From Streptomyces sp. NRRL S-646 (GTDB taxonomy: Bacteria; Actinomycetota; Actinomycetes; Streptomycetales; Streptomycetaceae): a DNA stretch of 64,000 nucleotides. The notes beneath the pieces were generated by a model. It ran no database searches and was not told the DNA's origin. It saw only the letters and a program-made list of their open reading frames with translations. The translations under genes were made by a program, and so were the position numbers. Location: the NCBI RefSeq assembly GCF_000720765.1, contig NZ_JODC01000019.1:78320-142319 (forward strand), written 5' to 3'. This document shows positions 50,823 to 60,208 of this stretch, one piece after another. Each line of letters starts with the position of its first letter. Position 1 is the stretch's first letter.

Positions 50823-52589
50823 TTACAGGTACTGACCGGTGTTCGCCACCGTGTCGATGGAGCGTCCGGTGTCGGCGCCCTGCTTTCCGGTGATGAGGGT
50901 GCGGATGTAGACGATCCGTTCGCCCTTCTTTCCGGAGATTCGGGCCCAGTCGTCCGGGTTGGTGGTGTTGGGCAGGTCTTCGTTCTCCTTGAACTCGTCC
51001 ACGCAGGCCTGGAGGAGGTGGGAGACGCGGAGACCCTTTGCGTTGTGGTCGAGGAAGTCCTTGATCGCCATCTTCTTGGCGCGGCCGACGATGTTTTCGA
51101 TCATGGCGCCGGAGTTGAAGTCCTTGAAGTAGAGGACTTCCTTGTCACCGTTGGCGTAGGTGACCTCCAGGAAGCGGTTCTCCTCGGATTCCGCGTACAT
51201 GTGCTCGACGGCCGTCTGGATCATGCTCTCGACGGTGGTCGTCTTGTTGCCGCCGTGCTCGCCGACGTCGTCGGCGTGCAGGGGGAGGCGTTCGGTGAGG
51301 TACTTGCCGAAGATGTCCTTGGCGGCCTCGGCGTCGGGACGCTCGATTTTGATCTTCACGTCGAGACGGCCGGGGCGCAGGATGGCGGGGTCGATCATGT
51401 CCTCGCGGTTGGAGGCGCCGATGACGACCACGTTCTGCAGGCCTTCGACACCGTCGATCTCGGCGAGCAGCTGCGGGACGATCGTGTTCTCGACGTCCGA
51501 GCTGACACCGGAGCCTCGGGTGCGGAAGAGGGATTCCATCTCGTCGAAGAAGACGATGACGGGTGTGCCCTCGCTGGCCTTCTCCCTCGCACGCTGGAAG
51601 ACGAGGCGGATCTGCCGCTCGGTCTCACCGACGTACTTGTTGAGGAGCTCGGGGCCCTTGATGTTGAGGAAGAAGCTCTTGCCGGCGGCCTGGCCGGTGA
51701 CCTCGGCGACCTTCTTGGCCAGCGAGTTGGCGACGGCCTTGGCGATGAGTGTCTTTCCGCATCCGGGTGGCCCGTAGAGCAGGACGCCCTTGGGCGGGCG
51801 CAGTTCGTGCTCCTTGAACAGGTCCGGGTAGAGGTACGGCAGCTCGACCGCGTCGCGGATGGCTTCGATCTGGCCGCCGAGGCCGCCGATCTGCTCGTAG
51901 CCGATGTCGGGGACCTCTTCGAGGACGAGTTCCTCGACCTCGCTCTTGGGAACGATCTCGTAGACATAGCCGGAACGGGGTTCGAGCAGCAGGGCGTCAC
52001 CGGGGCGGATGTTCACGTCCAGCAGTGGCTCGGCGAGCCGTACCACCCGCTCCTCATCGGTGTGCCCGAGCACCAGGGCGCGTTCGCCGTCCTCGAGGAT
52101 CTCCTTGAGGGTGACGATGTCCCCGACGCGCTCGAACTCCATGGCCTCGACCACGTTGAGCGCTTCGTTGAGCATTACTTCCTGGCCGCGCCTCAGCTCT
52201 TCGAGGTCGACGCTGGGGCTGACGTTCACGCGGAGTTTGCGGCCTCCGGTGAAGATGTCGGCCGTGCCGTCCTCGTTCGCCGTGAGGAAGACTCCGAAGC
52301 CGGCCGGTGGCTGTGCGAGCCGGTCGACCTCTTCCTTGAGGGCCACGATCTGGTCGCGGGCCTCACGGAGCGTGTTGGCGAGTCGCTCGTTCTGGGCGGA
52401 CACGCCGGCCAGGTTGGTCTGCAGCTCGACGATCCGCTCTTCGAGAATCCTCGTGTGTCGCGGAGAGTCGGCGAGCTTGCGTCGCAGGACGGCGATCTCC
52501 TGCTCAAGGTAGGCAATCTGCCCGGCCGGGTCGTCGGACCCTCGTCCCGGGCGGATGCCGCGGTTCATGTCGTCGTCGTGGGCTGCCAC
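50823..52589 (-). CDS. arc: Proteasome-associated AAA+ ATPase Arc/Mpa
   Basis: 588 residues. An N-terminal coiled coil (about 20-80, [20 protein letters not shown]), OB domains, and an AAA+ ring domain with Walker [14 protein letters not shown], Walker [11 protein letters not shown] and sensor/arginine finger [20 protein letters not shown]. The end TVANTGQYL is the C-terminal Gln-Tyr-Leu that docks on PrcA rings. It unfolds Pup-tagged proteins. GTG at 52589 follows GGAGGTGAGG. Confidence 0.96.
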   Translation of the reverse strand: MAAHDDDMNRGIRPGRGSDDPAGQIAYLEQEIAVLRRKLADSPRHTRILEERIVELQTNLAGVSAQNERLANTLREARDQIVALKEEVDRLAQPPAGFGVFLTANEDGTADIFTGGRKLRVNVSPSVDLEELRRGQEVMLNEALNVVEAMEFERVGDIVTLKEILEDGERALVLGHTDEERVVRLAEPLLDVNIRPGDALLLEPRSGYVYEIVPKSEVEELVLEEVPDIGYEQIGGLGGQIEAIRDAVELPYLYPDLFKEHELRPPKGVLLYGPPGCGKTLIAKAVANSLAKKVAEVTGQAAGKSFFLNIKGPELLNKYVGETERQIRLVFQRAREKASEGTPVIVFFDEMESLFRTRGSGVSSDVENTIVPQLLAEIDGVEGLQNVVVIGASNREDMIDPAILRPGRLDVKIKIERPDAEAAKDIFGKYLTERLPLHADDVGEHGGNKTTTVESMIQTAVEHMYAESEENRFLEVTYANGDKEVLYFKDFNSGAMIENIVGRAKKMAIKDFLDHNAKGLRVSHLLQACVDEFKENEDLPNTTNPDDWARISGKKGERIVYIRTLITGKQGADTGRSIDTVANTGQYL

Positions 52590-52834
52590 GGTCCTCACCT
52601 CCTCCAAGGGGAGCTGGACGCTTCCAGACCCTACCTGGGTGGGTGTCGATTGAAACCCCTAGATCACAAAGACTGTCGGGGTGTGTCCGATCTTCACCCT
52701 TGCGCTCTCCCTCACGCCAGGGGAATACCCACCGAACATGATTGGGAAGCCGCCGGAGGTAGGGTCGAAGTGTTCAACACCCGTCAGAGCTGGCCGGATT
52801 CCCGGTTGGGCTCGGCACCTTTACGGCAGGAGAC
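52590..52834. other. Divergent promoter region between arc and the ferredoxin gene
   Basis: 245 bases without a gene. On the minus strand CCAGGTAGGGTCTGG upstream of arc contains a TAGGGT -10-like box, but without the TTGTCRGTG partner, so I do not call it PafBC-dependent. Confidence 0.45.
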
Positions 52835-53140
52835 ATGAGCGTGCAGCAGGAGGCCGTGGTCGGCGGTGAGGCGCTGGAGGTCTGGATCGATCAGGACCTG
52901 TGTACCGGCGACGGGATCTGCGCCCAGTACGCGCCGGAGGTGTTCGAGCTGGACATCGACGGGCTGGCCTATGTGAAGGGTGCGGAGGACGAGTTGTTGC
53001 AGGCCAAGGGGGCTGCAACGCCCGTGCCGCTGCCGCTTCTCACGGATGTGGTGGATTCGGCGAAGGAGTGTCCGGGCGAGTGCATCCATGTGCGTCGCGT
53101 TTCGGACAGGGTCGAGGTCTACGGTCCGGACGCGGAGTGA
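52835..53140 (+). CDS. Ferredoxin (3Fe-4S type)
   Basis: 101 residues. Iron-sulfur Cys pattern LCTGDGIC (C-x5-C) and KECPGECIHV; the single second-cluster region and C-x5-C spacing fit the 3Fe-4S ferredoxins that serve P450s. WIDQDLCTGDGICAQYAPEV is the typical start. ATG at 52835 follows GGCAGGAGAC. No P450 is adjacent; the nearest are the terpene P450 and rarE more than 30 kb away. It could support any of these. Confidence 0.88.
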   Translation: MSVQQEAVVGGEALEVWIDQDLCTGDGICAQYAPEVFELDIDGLAYVKGAEDELLQAKGAATPVPLPLLTDVVDSAKECPGECIHVRRVSDRVEVYGPDAE

Positions 53141-53198
53141 CCTGTCGGGTACTGCCTGTTACTGCTGTCTGATATCTCACACGCGGGGGTTGCGCGGG

Positions 53199-53774
53199 TC
53201 AGACGGTGTGTGCTCCGGCGGGTGTGGAGCGGGTGAACGCGCCGTTCTTCCACTGCCACTTCGCGCTGTCGGTGACGTCGGGGCAGCAGCGGGGGACGTC
53301 GTCGGACGAGTAGCCGAGGAGTGTGGCGAGGACTGCTCCGTCGCGTACGGCGAAGTCACTGACGGTGTCGCCGGTCTTGGGGGCGAGCAGGGTCGCCACC
53401 ACGCGTGGCTTGCCGCCGTCCGCGGCGCGTGTGAGGACGTAGACGCCGTCGGGCGGGGTGCCCATGGGGGCGTCGCAGTGCACGACGGCCACGGTTTCGG
53501 GGTTTCCGTCGCCGTCGAGGTCTCCGGTGGCTTTTTTCTGTACGACTGCTTTGACCGGCCCGCAGGTGATGGGGAAGTCGACTCCTGTGGTGCTGGGCGC
53601 GGTCGCCGTGTGGGCGGTCCTGGCCCGGGGGTGGGCTGTCTGGGCTGCTGTCGCGGAGTTGGGCTGCAGGAGCGAGGAGAGGGCCATGACGCCTGAAACG
53701 GCCGTGGCGGTGGCGACCCAGTGGATGGGGCGGGTGTGCGTGTGTGCCAGTTCCGGGACGGCGGATTGCTGCAC
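53199..53774 (-). CDS. Secreted protein of unknown function
   Basis: 191 residues. A hydrophobic N-terminal segment (WVATATAVSGVMALSSLLQP) ending near TATA suggests a signal peptide. The mature part has an FG-GAP/VCBS-like calcium turn (GDLDGDGNPETVAVVHCDAP) and two Cys pairs (CGP, RCCPD). No enzymatic motif is recognisable. GTG at 53774 follows AGGAGACACTCC. It is separated from trmI by about 170 bases. Confidence 0.75.
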   Translation of the reverse strand: MQQSAVPELAHTHTRPIHWVATATAVSGVMALSSLLQPNSATAAQTAHPRARTAHTATAPSTTGVDFPITCGPVKAVVQKKATGDLDGDGNPETVAVVHCDAPMGTPPDGVYVLTRAADGGKPRVVATLLAPKTGDTVSDFAVRDGAVLATLLGYSSDDVPRCCPDVTDSAKWQWKNGAFTRSTPAGAHTV

Positions 53775-53996
53775 TAGGAGTGTCTCCTGTGAGGGCTGTG
53801 CCGGTGGGGGTGGCCTGCATCGTGCCACACGTCACAGTGCGGGGGAACGGCGGGGTGTTCGGTTCCTCGAATGCGCAGTGCCGGTTTTGTTCGGTTTGTG
53901 GCGTGGTGTCAACAGAAGGGCGCTGCGGTCGAGTTGCGGATGATGTCCGGGAACTCGGCGGCAGCGCCTCTTCGTTGGGTGTGGTGTGCGGCCGTG

Positions 53997-54896
53997 TCAG
54001 CGGCCGCCTCCGTCGGCGTTGGGGCCGGTGTAGTCCTCGCCGTAGGCGCCCTTGGCGGGGCGGCGGCGGCGCATGGGGGGCTCGACGCCGTCGGCGAGGC
54101 GGCGGGCGGTGAGCAGGAAGCCGGTGTGGCCGATCATGCGGTGGTCCGGGCGGACGGCGAGGCCTTCCACGTGCCAGTTGCGGATCATCGTCTCCCAGGA
54201 GGTCGGCTCGTTGAAGGAACCGATCTCGCGGATGGACTCGACGGTCCGGGCGAGCTGGGTGGTGGTGGCGACGTAGCAGCACAGGATGCCGCCGGGGACG
54301 AGTGCCTTGGAGACGGCCTCCAGGCACTCCCAGGGGGCGAGCATGTCGAGGATGACGCGGTCGACGTCGGTGTCGGACAGGTTGTCCTGGAGGTCGCCGA
54401 CGGTGAGCTGCCAGGCGGGGTGGGGGCCGCCGAAGTAGCGCTCGACGTTCTGCTGGGCGATCTCGGCGAAGTCCTCGCGGCGCTCGTAGCTGTGCAGCAT
54501 GCCCTGGTCGCCGATGGCGCGCAGCAGGAAGCTGCTGAGCGAGCCGGAGCCGACGCCGGCCTCGACGACGCGGGCGCCGGGGAAGATGTCGGCGAAGGCG
54601 AGGATGTGCCCGGCGTCCTTGGGGTAGACGACGGCGGCCCCGCGGGGCATGGACAGGACGTAGTCGGGGAGCAGGGGGCGCAGCGCGAGGTAGGCGACGT
54701 TCCCGGTGGTGCGGACAACGCTGCCCTCGGGAGCGCCGATCAGTTCGTCGTGCGGGAAGGAACCCTTGTGGGTGTGGAAGTTCTTCCCGGCTTCGAGCGT
54801 GAACGTGTAGTGGCGGCCCTTGGGGTCGGTCAGCTGAACCTGGTCCCCGACCTTGAAGGGCCCGCGCCTGCGGGCGGCACCGGTCGGTTCGGACAT
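53997..54896 (-). CDS. trmI: tRNA (adenine-N1-)-methyltransferase TrmI
   Basis: 299 residues. N-terminal small beta domain (FKVGDQVQLTDPKGRHYTF) and a Rossmann SAM domain with RVVEAGVGSGSLSSFLLRAI and VDRVILDMLAPWECLEAV. It makes m1A58 in the T loop of tRNAs. The mycobacterial homologue also lies near the Mpa gene. ATG at 54896 lies 8-10 bases after a TAGTCT box, hinting at a short leader. Confidence 0.92.
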   Translation of the reverse strand: MSEPTGAARRRGPFKVGDQVQLTDPKGRHYTFTLEAGKNFHTHKGSFPHDELIGAPEGSVVRTTGNVAYLALRPLLPDYVLSMPRGAAVVYPKDAGHILAFADIFPGARVVEAGVGSGSLSSFLLRAIGDQGMLHSYERREDFAEIAQQNVERYFGGPHPAWQLTVGDLQDNLSDTDVDRVILDMLAPWECLEAVSKALVPGGILCCYVATTTQLARTVESIREIGSFNEPTSWETMIRNWHVEGLAVRPDHRMIGHTGFLLTARRLADGVEPPMRRRRPAKGAYGEDYTGPNADGGGR

Positions 54897-54955
54897 GTGA
54901 ACAGACTACCGGGGTTTGAGGGGGCCGCCGACCACTGGGAGGAGGGCCCGGCCGT

Positions 54956-56422
54956 CTAGGAGGAGGGCCTGGCCATGGCCTTCACGAAGGCGCGTTCCAC
55001 GTCCGCCGCGGACAGGACGCCGTAGATCTCGCCGGTCTCCTCGACCACCAGGTATTCGGTGGCGGGGGTGGCGCGCAGGACGTCGAGGAGGTCTTCGCCG
55101 GCGAGTTCTGCTGAGATGCGCATGCCGTCGGTGAGGTCCTGGGCGAGGCCGCTGACGGCGACCCAGGGGCGGCGGTGTTCGGGTACGCCGACGATGGCGG
55201 CCTCGCGGACGAGGGAGAGGGGGTTGCCTTCGGGGTCGACGACGACGAGGGCGCGGGCGCCGGCGGCGTTGGCGCGGCGCAGTGCTTCGGACAGGGGGGT
55301 GTCGTTCTCGACGGGGACGGCGCGGCGGGTGAGGTTGCGGGCGCGTAGTTCCGGCAGGTGTTCCCTGAGGCGGGCCATGCGGAGGCTGTTGCCGGCGCCG
55401 GTCCAGATGATGGCGGCGAGGATGGCGGCGAGCAGGGCGTCGGTGACGGTGTCCATGCCGACGCTGTCCTCGGCGGTGGTGCCGAGGGCGCCGGACTGGG
55501 TGAGCAGCGGGAGGCCGATGAGGACGGAGACGGCGAGGGCGCGGCCGACCCAGGCGGCGGCGATGGTGCCGTTCATGGGCTTGCCGGTGATCTTCCAGAC
55601 GACGGCGCGGAGCATGCGGCCGCCGTCGAGGGGCAGGCCGGGCAGGAGGTTGAAGGCGGCCACGATGAGGTTGGAGATCATCAGGCCGGCGAGCAGGACG
55701 CCGGGGACGGTGCCGGGCTCGACGGGCTGGAGGGCGACGTAGAAGAGGCCTGCGAGGACGAGGGAGAGGAGGGGGCCGACGAAGGCGAGGACGAATTCGC
55801 GGCCGGGGGTCTCGGCTTCCTTCTCGATCTCGGAGACGCCGCCGAAGAACTGGAGCTGGATGCGGCGGACGGGGAGTTGGAAACGGAGGGCGGCGACGGT
55901 GTGGGCGAGTTCGTGGACGAGGACGGAGGCGTAGAAGGCGACGGCGAAGAAGAGGGAGACGAGGTAGCGGGCGGCGCCGAGTTCGGGCAGGACGCGGTCG
56001 AGCTGGCCGCCGAAGACCCAGGTGATCAGGGCTGCGACGAGGAACCAGCTGGGCGCTACGTACACGGGCACGCCGAAGGGGCGGCCCATGAGGAGGCCGC
56101 CCCCGGGTTCCCGGGGGCGCTTGGGCGGGCGGTTCTTGGCGGTGCCGGAGTGGGCGAAGGTGCGGTCGTCCGCGGGGCTGTTCGCTGCGGCGGGGCTCGT
56201 TTCCGGGGCGGGTGCGTCGCCTGCGGTGGATCGGCTTTCGTGCTCGCCGGTGTCCGGGGTGTCCGTGCCGTTGTCCGGCGTGGGGTTGTCCTCGGCGGCC
56301 GTCGGGGGCTGGTCGTGGGCCGGGGTGGGCGCGGGGGCGGCCGGGGCCGCTGACCCTGCGTGGTGCTCGGCCGGCTCGTCGGTGCCGGACCGCGGCTGCC
56401 CGCTCCCGCCGCTCTCGTCCAC
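54956..56422 (-). CDS. Site-2 protease-family membrane metalloprotease with CBS domains
   Basis: 488 residues. The first 90 are disordered (Pro, Ala, Thr, Asp). Then come M50 motifs: VLVHELAHTVAALRF with HExxH, and NLLPGLPLDGGRML with the third zinc ligand Asp. The C-terminal third has two CBS domains (about 350-480), which may sense nucleotides. Such SpoIVFB/Rip-like proteases cleave membrane proteins such as anti-sigma factors. It is divergent from the RecB-family nuclease gene. Confidence 0.9.
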   Translation of the reverse strand: MDESGGSGQPRSGTDEPAEHHAGSAAPAAPAPTPAHDQPPTAAEDNPTPDNGTDTPDTGEHESRSTAGDAPAPETSPAAANSPADDRTFAHSGTAKNRPPKRPREPGGGLLMGRPFGVPVYVAPSWFLVAALITWVFGGQLDRVLPELGAARYLVSLFFAVAFYASVLVHELAHTVAALRFQLPVRRIQLQFFGGVSEIEKEAETPGREFVLAFVGPLLSLVLAGLFYVALQPVEPGTVPGVLLAGLMISNLIVAAFNLLPGLPLDGGRMLRAVVWKITGKPMNGTIAAAWVGRALAVSVLIGLPLLTQSGALGTTAEDSVGMDTVTDALLAAILAAIIWTGAGNSLRMARLREHLPELRARNLTRRAVPVENDTPLSEALRRANAAGARALVVVDPEGNPLSLVREAAIVGVPEHRRPWVAVSGLAQDLTDGMRISAELAGEDLLDVLRATPATEYLVVEETGEIYGVLSAADVERAFVKAMARPSS

Positions 56423-56566
56423 GATGTCCCCTCGTTCGAAGCGTCTTCCGCGCCTGCCGGGCGGAAGGGTCTCGGGTCGATGGTATGCGGCCGTCGGGAG
56501 GCGTTCCGCCCCGGCACCCCCTCTCTTTCCCCAGGCGTCACAGCTGTCACGGCCGCGGGCGGGTCA

Positions 56567-56589
56567 CTGTCAGTGGCGGGCCGTATGGT
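56567..56589 (+). promoter_or_regulatory. PafBC-type promoter of the RecB-family nuclease gene
   Basis: CTGTCAGTG (one mismatch to TTGTCRGTG), eight bases (GCGGGCCG), then TATGGT. The -10 box ends 7 bases before the ATG at 56597, so the transcript should start at or within a base or two of that ATG, that is, leaderless. DNA-damage induction through PafBC is inferred. Confidence 0.75.
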
Positions 56590-56596
56590 CTGGGGC

Positions 56597-57538
56597 ATGG
56601 AGACGAGTACGGAGGGCGCGGCTCAGGCCCCCAGCAGCGACATGGCGCAGGCGGATGCGCCGGTGACGGTGGAGCCGGCGGCAGCGCCGCCGGTCGACGC
56701 GGCGGGCACGAGCCCGCGCCTCGCCATAGCGCCCGCCAGTCTGTCGCCCTCGCGGGCCAGTGACTTCATGCAGTGCCCTCTGCTCTACCGGTTCCGCGTC
56801 ATCGACCGGCTGCCCGAGAAGCCGAGCGAGGCGGCGACCCGGGGCACGCTGGTGCATGCGGTGCTGGAGCGGCTCTTCGACGCCCCGGCCGCGGAGCGGA
56901 CCGCGCCGCGCGCCAAGTCCCTGATCCCCGGGCAGTGGGACCGGCTGCGGGAGACCCGGCCGGAAGTGCTGGAGCTGTTCGAGGACGATCCGCAGGGCGA
57001 GCGGCTGGCGCGCTGGTTGGGCGAGGCGGAGCAGCTCGTCGAGCGATGGTTCACGCTGGAGGACCCGACCCGGCTGGAGCCGGCCGAGCGGGAGCTGTTC
57101 GTGCAGGCGGAGCTGGACTCGGGGCTGATGCTGCGCGGAATCATCGACCGGGTGGACGTGGCGTCCACGGGCGAGGTGCGGATCGTCGACTACAAGACGG
57201 GCAAGGCGCCGCGGCCGGAGTACGCCGAAGGGGCTCTGTTCCAGATGAAGTTCTACGCCCTGGTGGTGTGGCGTCTGAAGAACGTGGTGCCGAGGCGGCT
57301 GCAGCTCGTGTATCTCGGCAGTGGGGACGTGTTGACCTACGACCCCGTCCTCGCCGACCTGGAGCGTGTCGAGCGCAAGCTGCTGGCGCTGTGGGAGGCG
57401 ATCCGGCAGGCGACGGAGTCGGGGGACTGGCGCCCGCGCCCCACCAAGCTGTGCGGCTGGTGCGACCACCAGGCGCACTGCCCGGAATTCGGCGGTACTC
57501 CCCCGCCGTATCCGCTGCCGGTCACAGCCGGCGGATGA
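56597..57538 (+). CDS. RecB-family exonuclease (PD-(D/E)XK nuclease)
   Basis: 313 residues. PD-(D/E)XK nuclease of the RecB/Cas4-like type: SPSRASDFMQCPLLYRFRVI with the first Cys, RGTLVHAVLERLFD, GIIDRVDVASTGEVRIVDYK (catalytic Asp...Asp-x-Lys, DYKTGK), and a C-terminal Cys set (KLCGWCDHQAHCPEF) that with the N-terminal Cys would bind a 4Fe-4S cluster. Likely a DNA-repair nuclease. The start is the ATG at 56597, set by the upstream PafBC-type promoter. Its stop overlaps a small downstream frame (ATGA). Confidence 0.92.
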   Translation: METSTEGAAQAPSSDMAQADAPVTVEPAAAPPVDAAGTSPRLAIAPASLSPSRASDFMQCPLLYRFRVIDRLPEKPSEAATRGTLVHAVLERLFDAPAAERTAPRAKSLIPGQWDRLRETRPEVLELFEDDPQGERLARWLGEAEQLVERWFTLEDPTRLEPAERELFVQAELDSGLMLRGIIDRVDVASTGEVRIVDYKTGKAPRPEYAEGALFQMKFYALVVWRLKNVVPRRLQLVYLGSGDVLTYDPVLADLERVERKLLALWEAIRQATESGDWRPRPTKLCGWCDHQAHCPEFGGTPPPYPLPVTAGG

Positions 57539-57804
57539 GCCTGCCGGTCGCCCGGAGGCGGGGACCGGCGGTGCGGTGGGGCGGCCTGCCCGGCAGCGCC
57601 GACGGCCGCGACGAGGGCTCCTCGACGAGCCGCGACGCCGACCGATCGGCCTCGCCCTCGCCGAGCCCGTCGGTCTCCTCGGTCGCGCCCACCGCGGCGC
57701 CGTGGTACGTGCCCGGCGTCGCCGGGGAGGCGGGGGTTTGTTCGCCTGCTCTGAGGGCGGCCGAGTCCGCGGGCGTCTCGCAGGGCAGAATGGGGCCGGA
57801 CTAG
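57535..57804 (+). CDS. Small open frame coupled to the nuclease gene, function unknown
   Basis: 89 residues. The ATG overlaps the nuclease stop (ATGA), and about the first 75 codons have nearly pure G/C third positions. The product (SLPVARRRGPAVRWGGLPGS, then a Ser/Pro stretch) matches no family I know and is low-complexity. It ends 14 bases before the response-regulator start. It may be a real coupled gene, or the truncated remnant of a sensor kinase, which the response regulator lacks nearby. Confidence 0.35.
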   Translation: MSLPVARRRGPAVRWGGLPGSADGRDEGSSTSRDADRSASPSPSPSVSSVAPTAAPWYVPGVAGEAGVCSPALRAAESAGVSQGRMGPD

Positions 57805-57818
57805 CGAAGGAGACTTAC

Positions 57819-58490
57819 GTGGCCATCCGCGTCCTACTGGTCGACGACCAGCCGCTGCTGCGTACCGGCTTCCGGATGATTCTGGAGGCCGAGCAGGACC
57901 TTGCGGTCGTCGGCGAGGCCGGAGACGGCCTCCAGGCTCTCGACCAGGTGCGGGCGCTGCAGCCCGATGTGGTCCTGATGGACATCCGTATGCCTCGCAT
58001 GGACGGGGTGGAGGCGACCCGGCAGATCACCGGGCCCGGGCGGGACGGCCCGGCGAAGGTGCTGGTGCTGACCACGTTCGACCTCGACGAGTACGTGGTC
58101 GAGGCGCTGCGGGCGGGTGCCAGCGGCTTTCTGCTGAAGGATGCGCCGGCCAATGAGCTGGTGCAGGCGATCCGCGTGGTGGCCGGCGGTGAGGCCATGC
58201 TGGCGCCGAGCATCACCCGGCGGCTGCTCGACAAGTACGCCACTCATCTGCCCTCCGGGGACGAGCCCGTGCCGGACACGCTGCACACGCTGACCGATCG
58301 CGAGGTGGAGGTACTGAAGCTGGTGGCGCGCGGGCTGTCCAACGCCGAGATCGCCGCCGATCTGTTCGTCAGCGAGACCACCGTCAAGACGCACGTCGGA
58401 CACGTGCTGACGAAGCTGGGGCTGCGGGACCGGGTGCAGGCCGCGGTGTATGCGTACGAGAGCGGGCTGGTGCGTCCCGGCGCGCAGTAG
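57819..58490 (+). CDS. NarL/LuxR-family response regulator
   Basis: 223 residues. Receiver domain: VLLVDDQPLLRTGFRMILEA, phospho-acceptor Asp in VVLMDIRMPRMDG, switch Thr in VLVLTTFDLDEYV, Lys in GFLLKDAPANELV. LuxR HTH: LTDREVEVLKLVARGLSNAE, VSETTVKTHVGHVLTKLGLR. GTG at 57819 follows GAAGGAGA. No histidine kinase is adjacent, so it is an orphan in this window. A hairpin terminator follows. Confidence 0.92.
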   Translation: MAIRVLLVDDQPLLRTGFRMILEAEQDLAVVGEAGDGLQALDQVRALQPDVVLMDIRMPRMDGVEATRQITGPGRDGPAKVLVLTTFDLDEYVVEALRAGASGFLLKDAPANELVQAIRVVAGGEAMLAPSITRRLLDKYATHLPSGDEPVPDTLHTLTDREVEVLKLVARGLSNAEIAADLFVSETTVKTHVGHVLTKLGLRDRVQAAVYAYESGLVRPGAQ

Positions 58491-58505
58491 CGGCAGCTGT
58501 ACGAC

Positions 58506-58542
58506 ACGAAGGGCGCTCTCTCTCACGGAGGGCGCCCTTCGT
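58506..58542. terminator. Terminator after the response regulator
   Basis: ACGAAGGGCGCTCTC pairs with GAGGGCGCCCTTCGT (one mismatch) just after the response-regulator stop, and 18 bases before the stop of the convergent solute-binding protein. Confidence 0.8.
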
Positions 58543-58559
58543 CTGCATGGGGCCGTCGC

Positions 58560-60140
58560 TCAGCCCTTGCTGAGTTCCCAGAAGCGGAAGACCGTCGAGG
58601 CGTCGAGGCAGTACTCGAGGCCGTAGACGTTCTGGCGGGTGACCGCGTACTGCTTGGCCTGCCAGACCGGGAGGACGGGCAGCTGGTCGGCGACGATGTC
58701 CTGCAGCCTGCCGAAGTCGTTGTCGGTCGCTGCGCGGTCGCTCTCGGCGGCGGTGCGCGGGATGAGGGTGCCGGTGATCGTGCTGTTGCTGTAGTGGTTG
58801 CTCAGCACGTTGCCCCGGCCGAAGAAGGGGGCCGTGAAGTTGTCGGCGTCCGGGTAGTCGGGCACCCAGCCCTTCACGTACACGCCGTACTTGCCCTTGG
58901 CGATGTCCTTCTCGTACTGGTCGAAGGCGACGGACTTCACGTCGGCGGCGAAGAGGCCGCTGGCGTTGAGCTGTTTGGCGATCGCCTTGAGCTCCTGGTC
59001 GGTTGCCGGGCCGTAGCGCGAGGGGGTGGACCAGAGGGTCAGCTTGACCTTGCCGGTGATGCCCTCGTTCCTCAGGGCGGCGGCGGCCTTGGCCGGTGAG
59101 GGGCTGGCGCCGTAGGTGTCGAAGAAGGCCGTGTTGTGGCCGGCGATGCCCGCCGGGATGATCGAGTACAGCGGGGTGGCCGTGCCCTGGTAGACGTCCT
59201 TGATGAGGGCGTCGCGGTCGAGCAGGTAGGCGATGGCCTTGCGCACGCCGAGCTTTCCGGCGACCGGGTCCTTCATGTTGAAGACGAGGTGCTGGACCTC
59301 GGCGCTGCTGCCCTCGACGACCTCGGCCTCGGAGTTGTTGTCGGCGTTCTGGATGTCGGCGATGTCGCCCGCGCTGAGGCCCCGGTAGGCGATGTCGATC
59401 TTGTTGTCGAGCAGTGCCTTCTTCAGGGCGGACGGGTTGCCGTGGAAGAACTTCAGCGTCACGCCGGAGTTCTTCACCTTCGCGTTGCCCTTGTAGTGGT
59501 CGTTGACCGAGAAGACGGCCTGGTCGTCGCCGAACGAGTCCAGTGTGTACGGGCCGGAGCCGACGGCCTTGCCGTCCTTGCGCAGGCCCTTCGCGTCGTA
59601 CTGGGTGTGGTCGACGATGGAGCCCGCACCGGAGGCGATCTTGCTCGGGAAGGTGGCGTCGGGCACCTTGAGCCGGAAGACGACGGTCTTGGCGTCCGGC
59701 GCCTCGACCTTGTCCAGCATGGGGAACATGATGGCCGGACCGGCGGCGTCGTTGATCTTGAGCATGCGGTCGAAGGAGAACTTGACGTCCTCTGAGGTGA
59801 GCGGGTCACCGTTGCTGAACTTGAGGCCGTCCTTGAGCGTGCACCGGTAGACCTTGGTGGACGCGTCGGTGAAGACGCACGACTTGGCGGCCTCCGGCTC
59901 GGGCTCCGTGCCTCCGTCGGGGAAACTGAGCAGCGACTGGAAGACGTTGTTGAACAACAGCCAGGAACCCGGGTCGTAACCGGAGGCGGGGTCGGTGGCC
60001 AGGACGTCGTCCGACATTCCCATGACGATGGACGAGCCGGTCCCCCCGGGGTCTGAGCTGCCCGTTCCGCAGCCGGTCAACAGGCCGGAGGCCAGCCCCG
60101 CCACTACGGGCAGGACTGGCCACTGGTTACGCATGTTCAC
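58560..60140 (-). CDS. Family-5 solute-binding lipoprotein (oligopeptide/nickel type), orphan
   Basis: About 526 residues. A signal peptide with lipobox LTGC (WPVLPVVAGLASGLLTGCGT) and an SBP_bac_5 domain: LKFSNGDPLTSEDVKFSFDR, AVGSGPYTLDSFG, WVPDYPDADNFTAPFFGRGN. It binds a peptide, metal complex or similar ligand outside the cell. No permease or ATPase gene lies beside it. The GTG at 60140 follows GAAGG. About 39 percent-looking similarity by eye to the next gene suggests a tandem duplication; I did not align them. Confidence 0.88.
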   Translation of the reverse strand: MNMRNQWPVLPVVAGLASGLLTGCGTGSSDPGGTGSSIVMGMSDDVLATDPASGYDPGSWLLFNNVFQSLLSFPDGGTEPEPEAAKSCVFTDASTKVYRCTLKDGLKFSNGDPLTSEDVKFSFDRMLKINDAAGPAIMFPMLDKVEAPDAKTVVFRLKVPDATFPSKIASGAGSIVDHTQYDAKGLRKDGKAVGSGPYTLDSFGDDQAVFSVNDHYKGNAKVKNSGVTLKFFHGNPSALKKALLDNKIDIAYRGLSAGDIADIQNADNNSEAEVVEGSSAEVQHLVFNMKDPVAGKLGVRKAIAYLLDRDALIKDVYQGTATPLYSIIPAGIAGHNTAFFDTYGASPSPAKAAAALRNEGITGKVKLTLWSTPSRYGPATDQELKAIAKQLNASGLFAADVKSVAFDQYEKDIAKGKYGVYVKGWVPDYPDADNFTAPFFGRGNVLSNHYSNSTITGTLIPRTAAESDRAATDNDFGRLQDIVADQLPVLPVWQAKQYAVTRQNVYGLEYCLDASTVFRFWELSKG

Positions 60141-60208
60141 TGCTTGTGCCTTCTCGTCGGGTTCGGAACCCCGGGGCCACACTCCCCGGGCCCCGGGGAC
60201 GAGAGAGA

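Noticed and set aside
52630..52660. TAGGGT box before arc as a PafBC promoter
   Set aside because: The matching TTGTCRGTG element is absent at the required distance.
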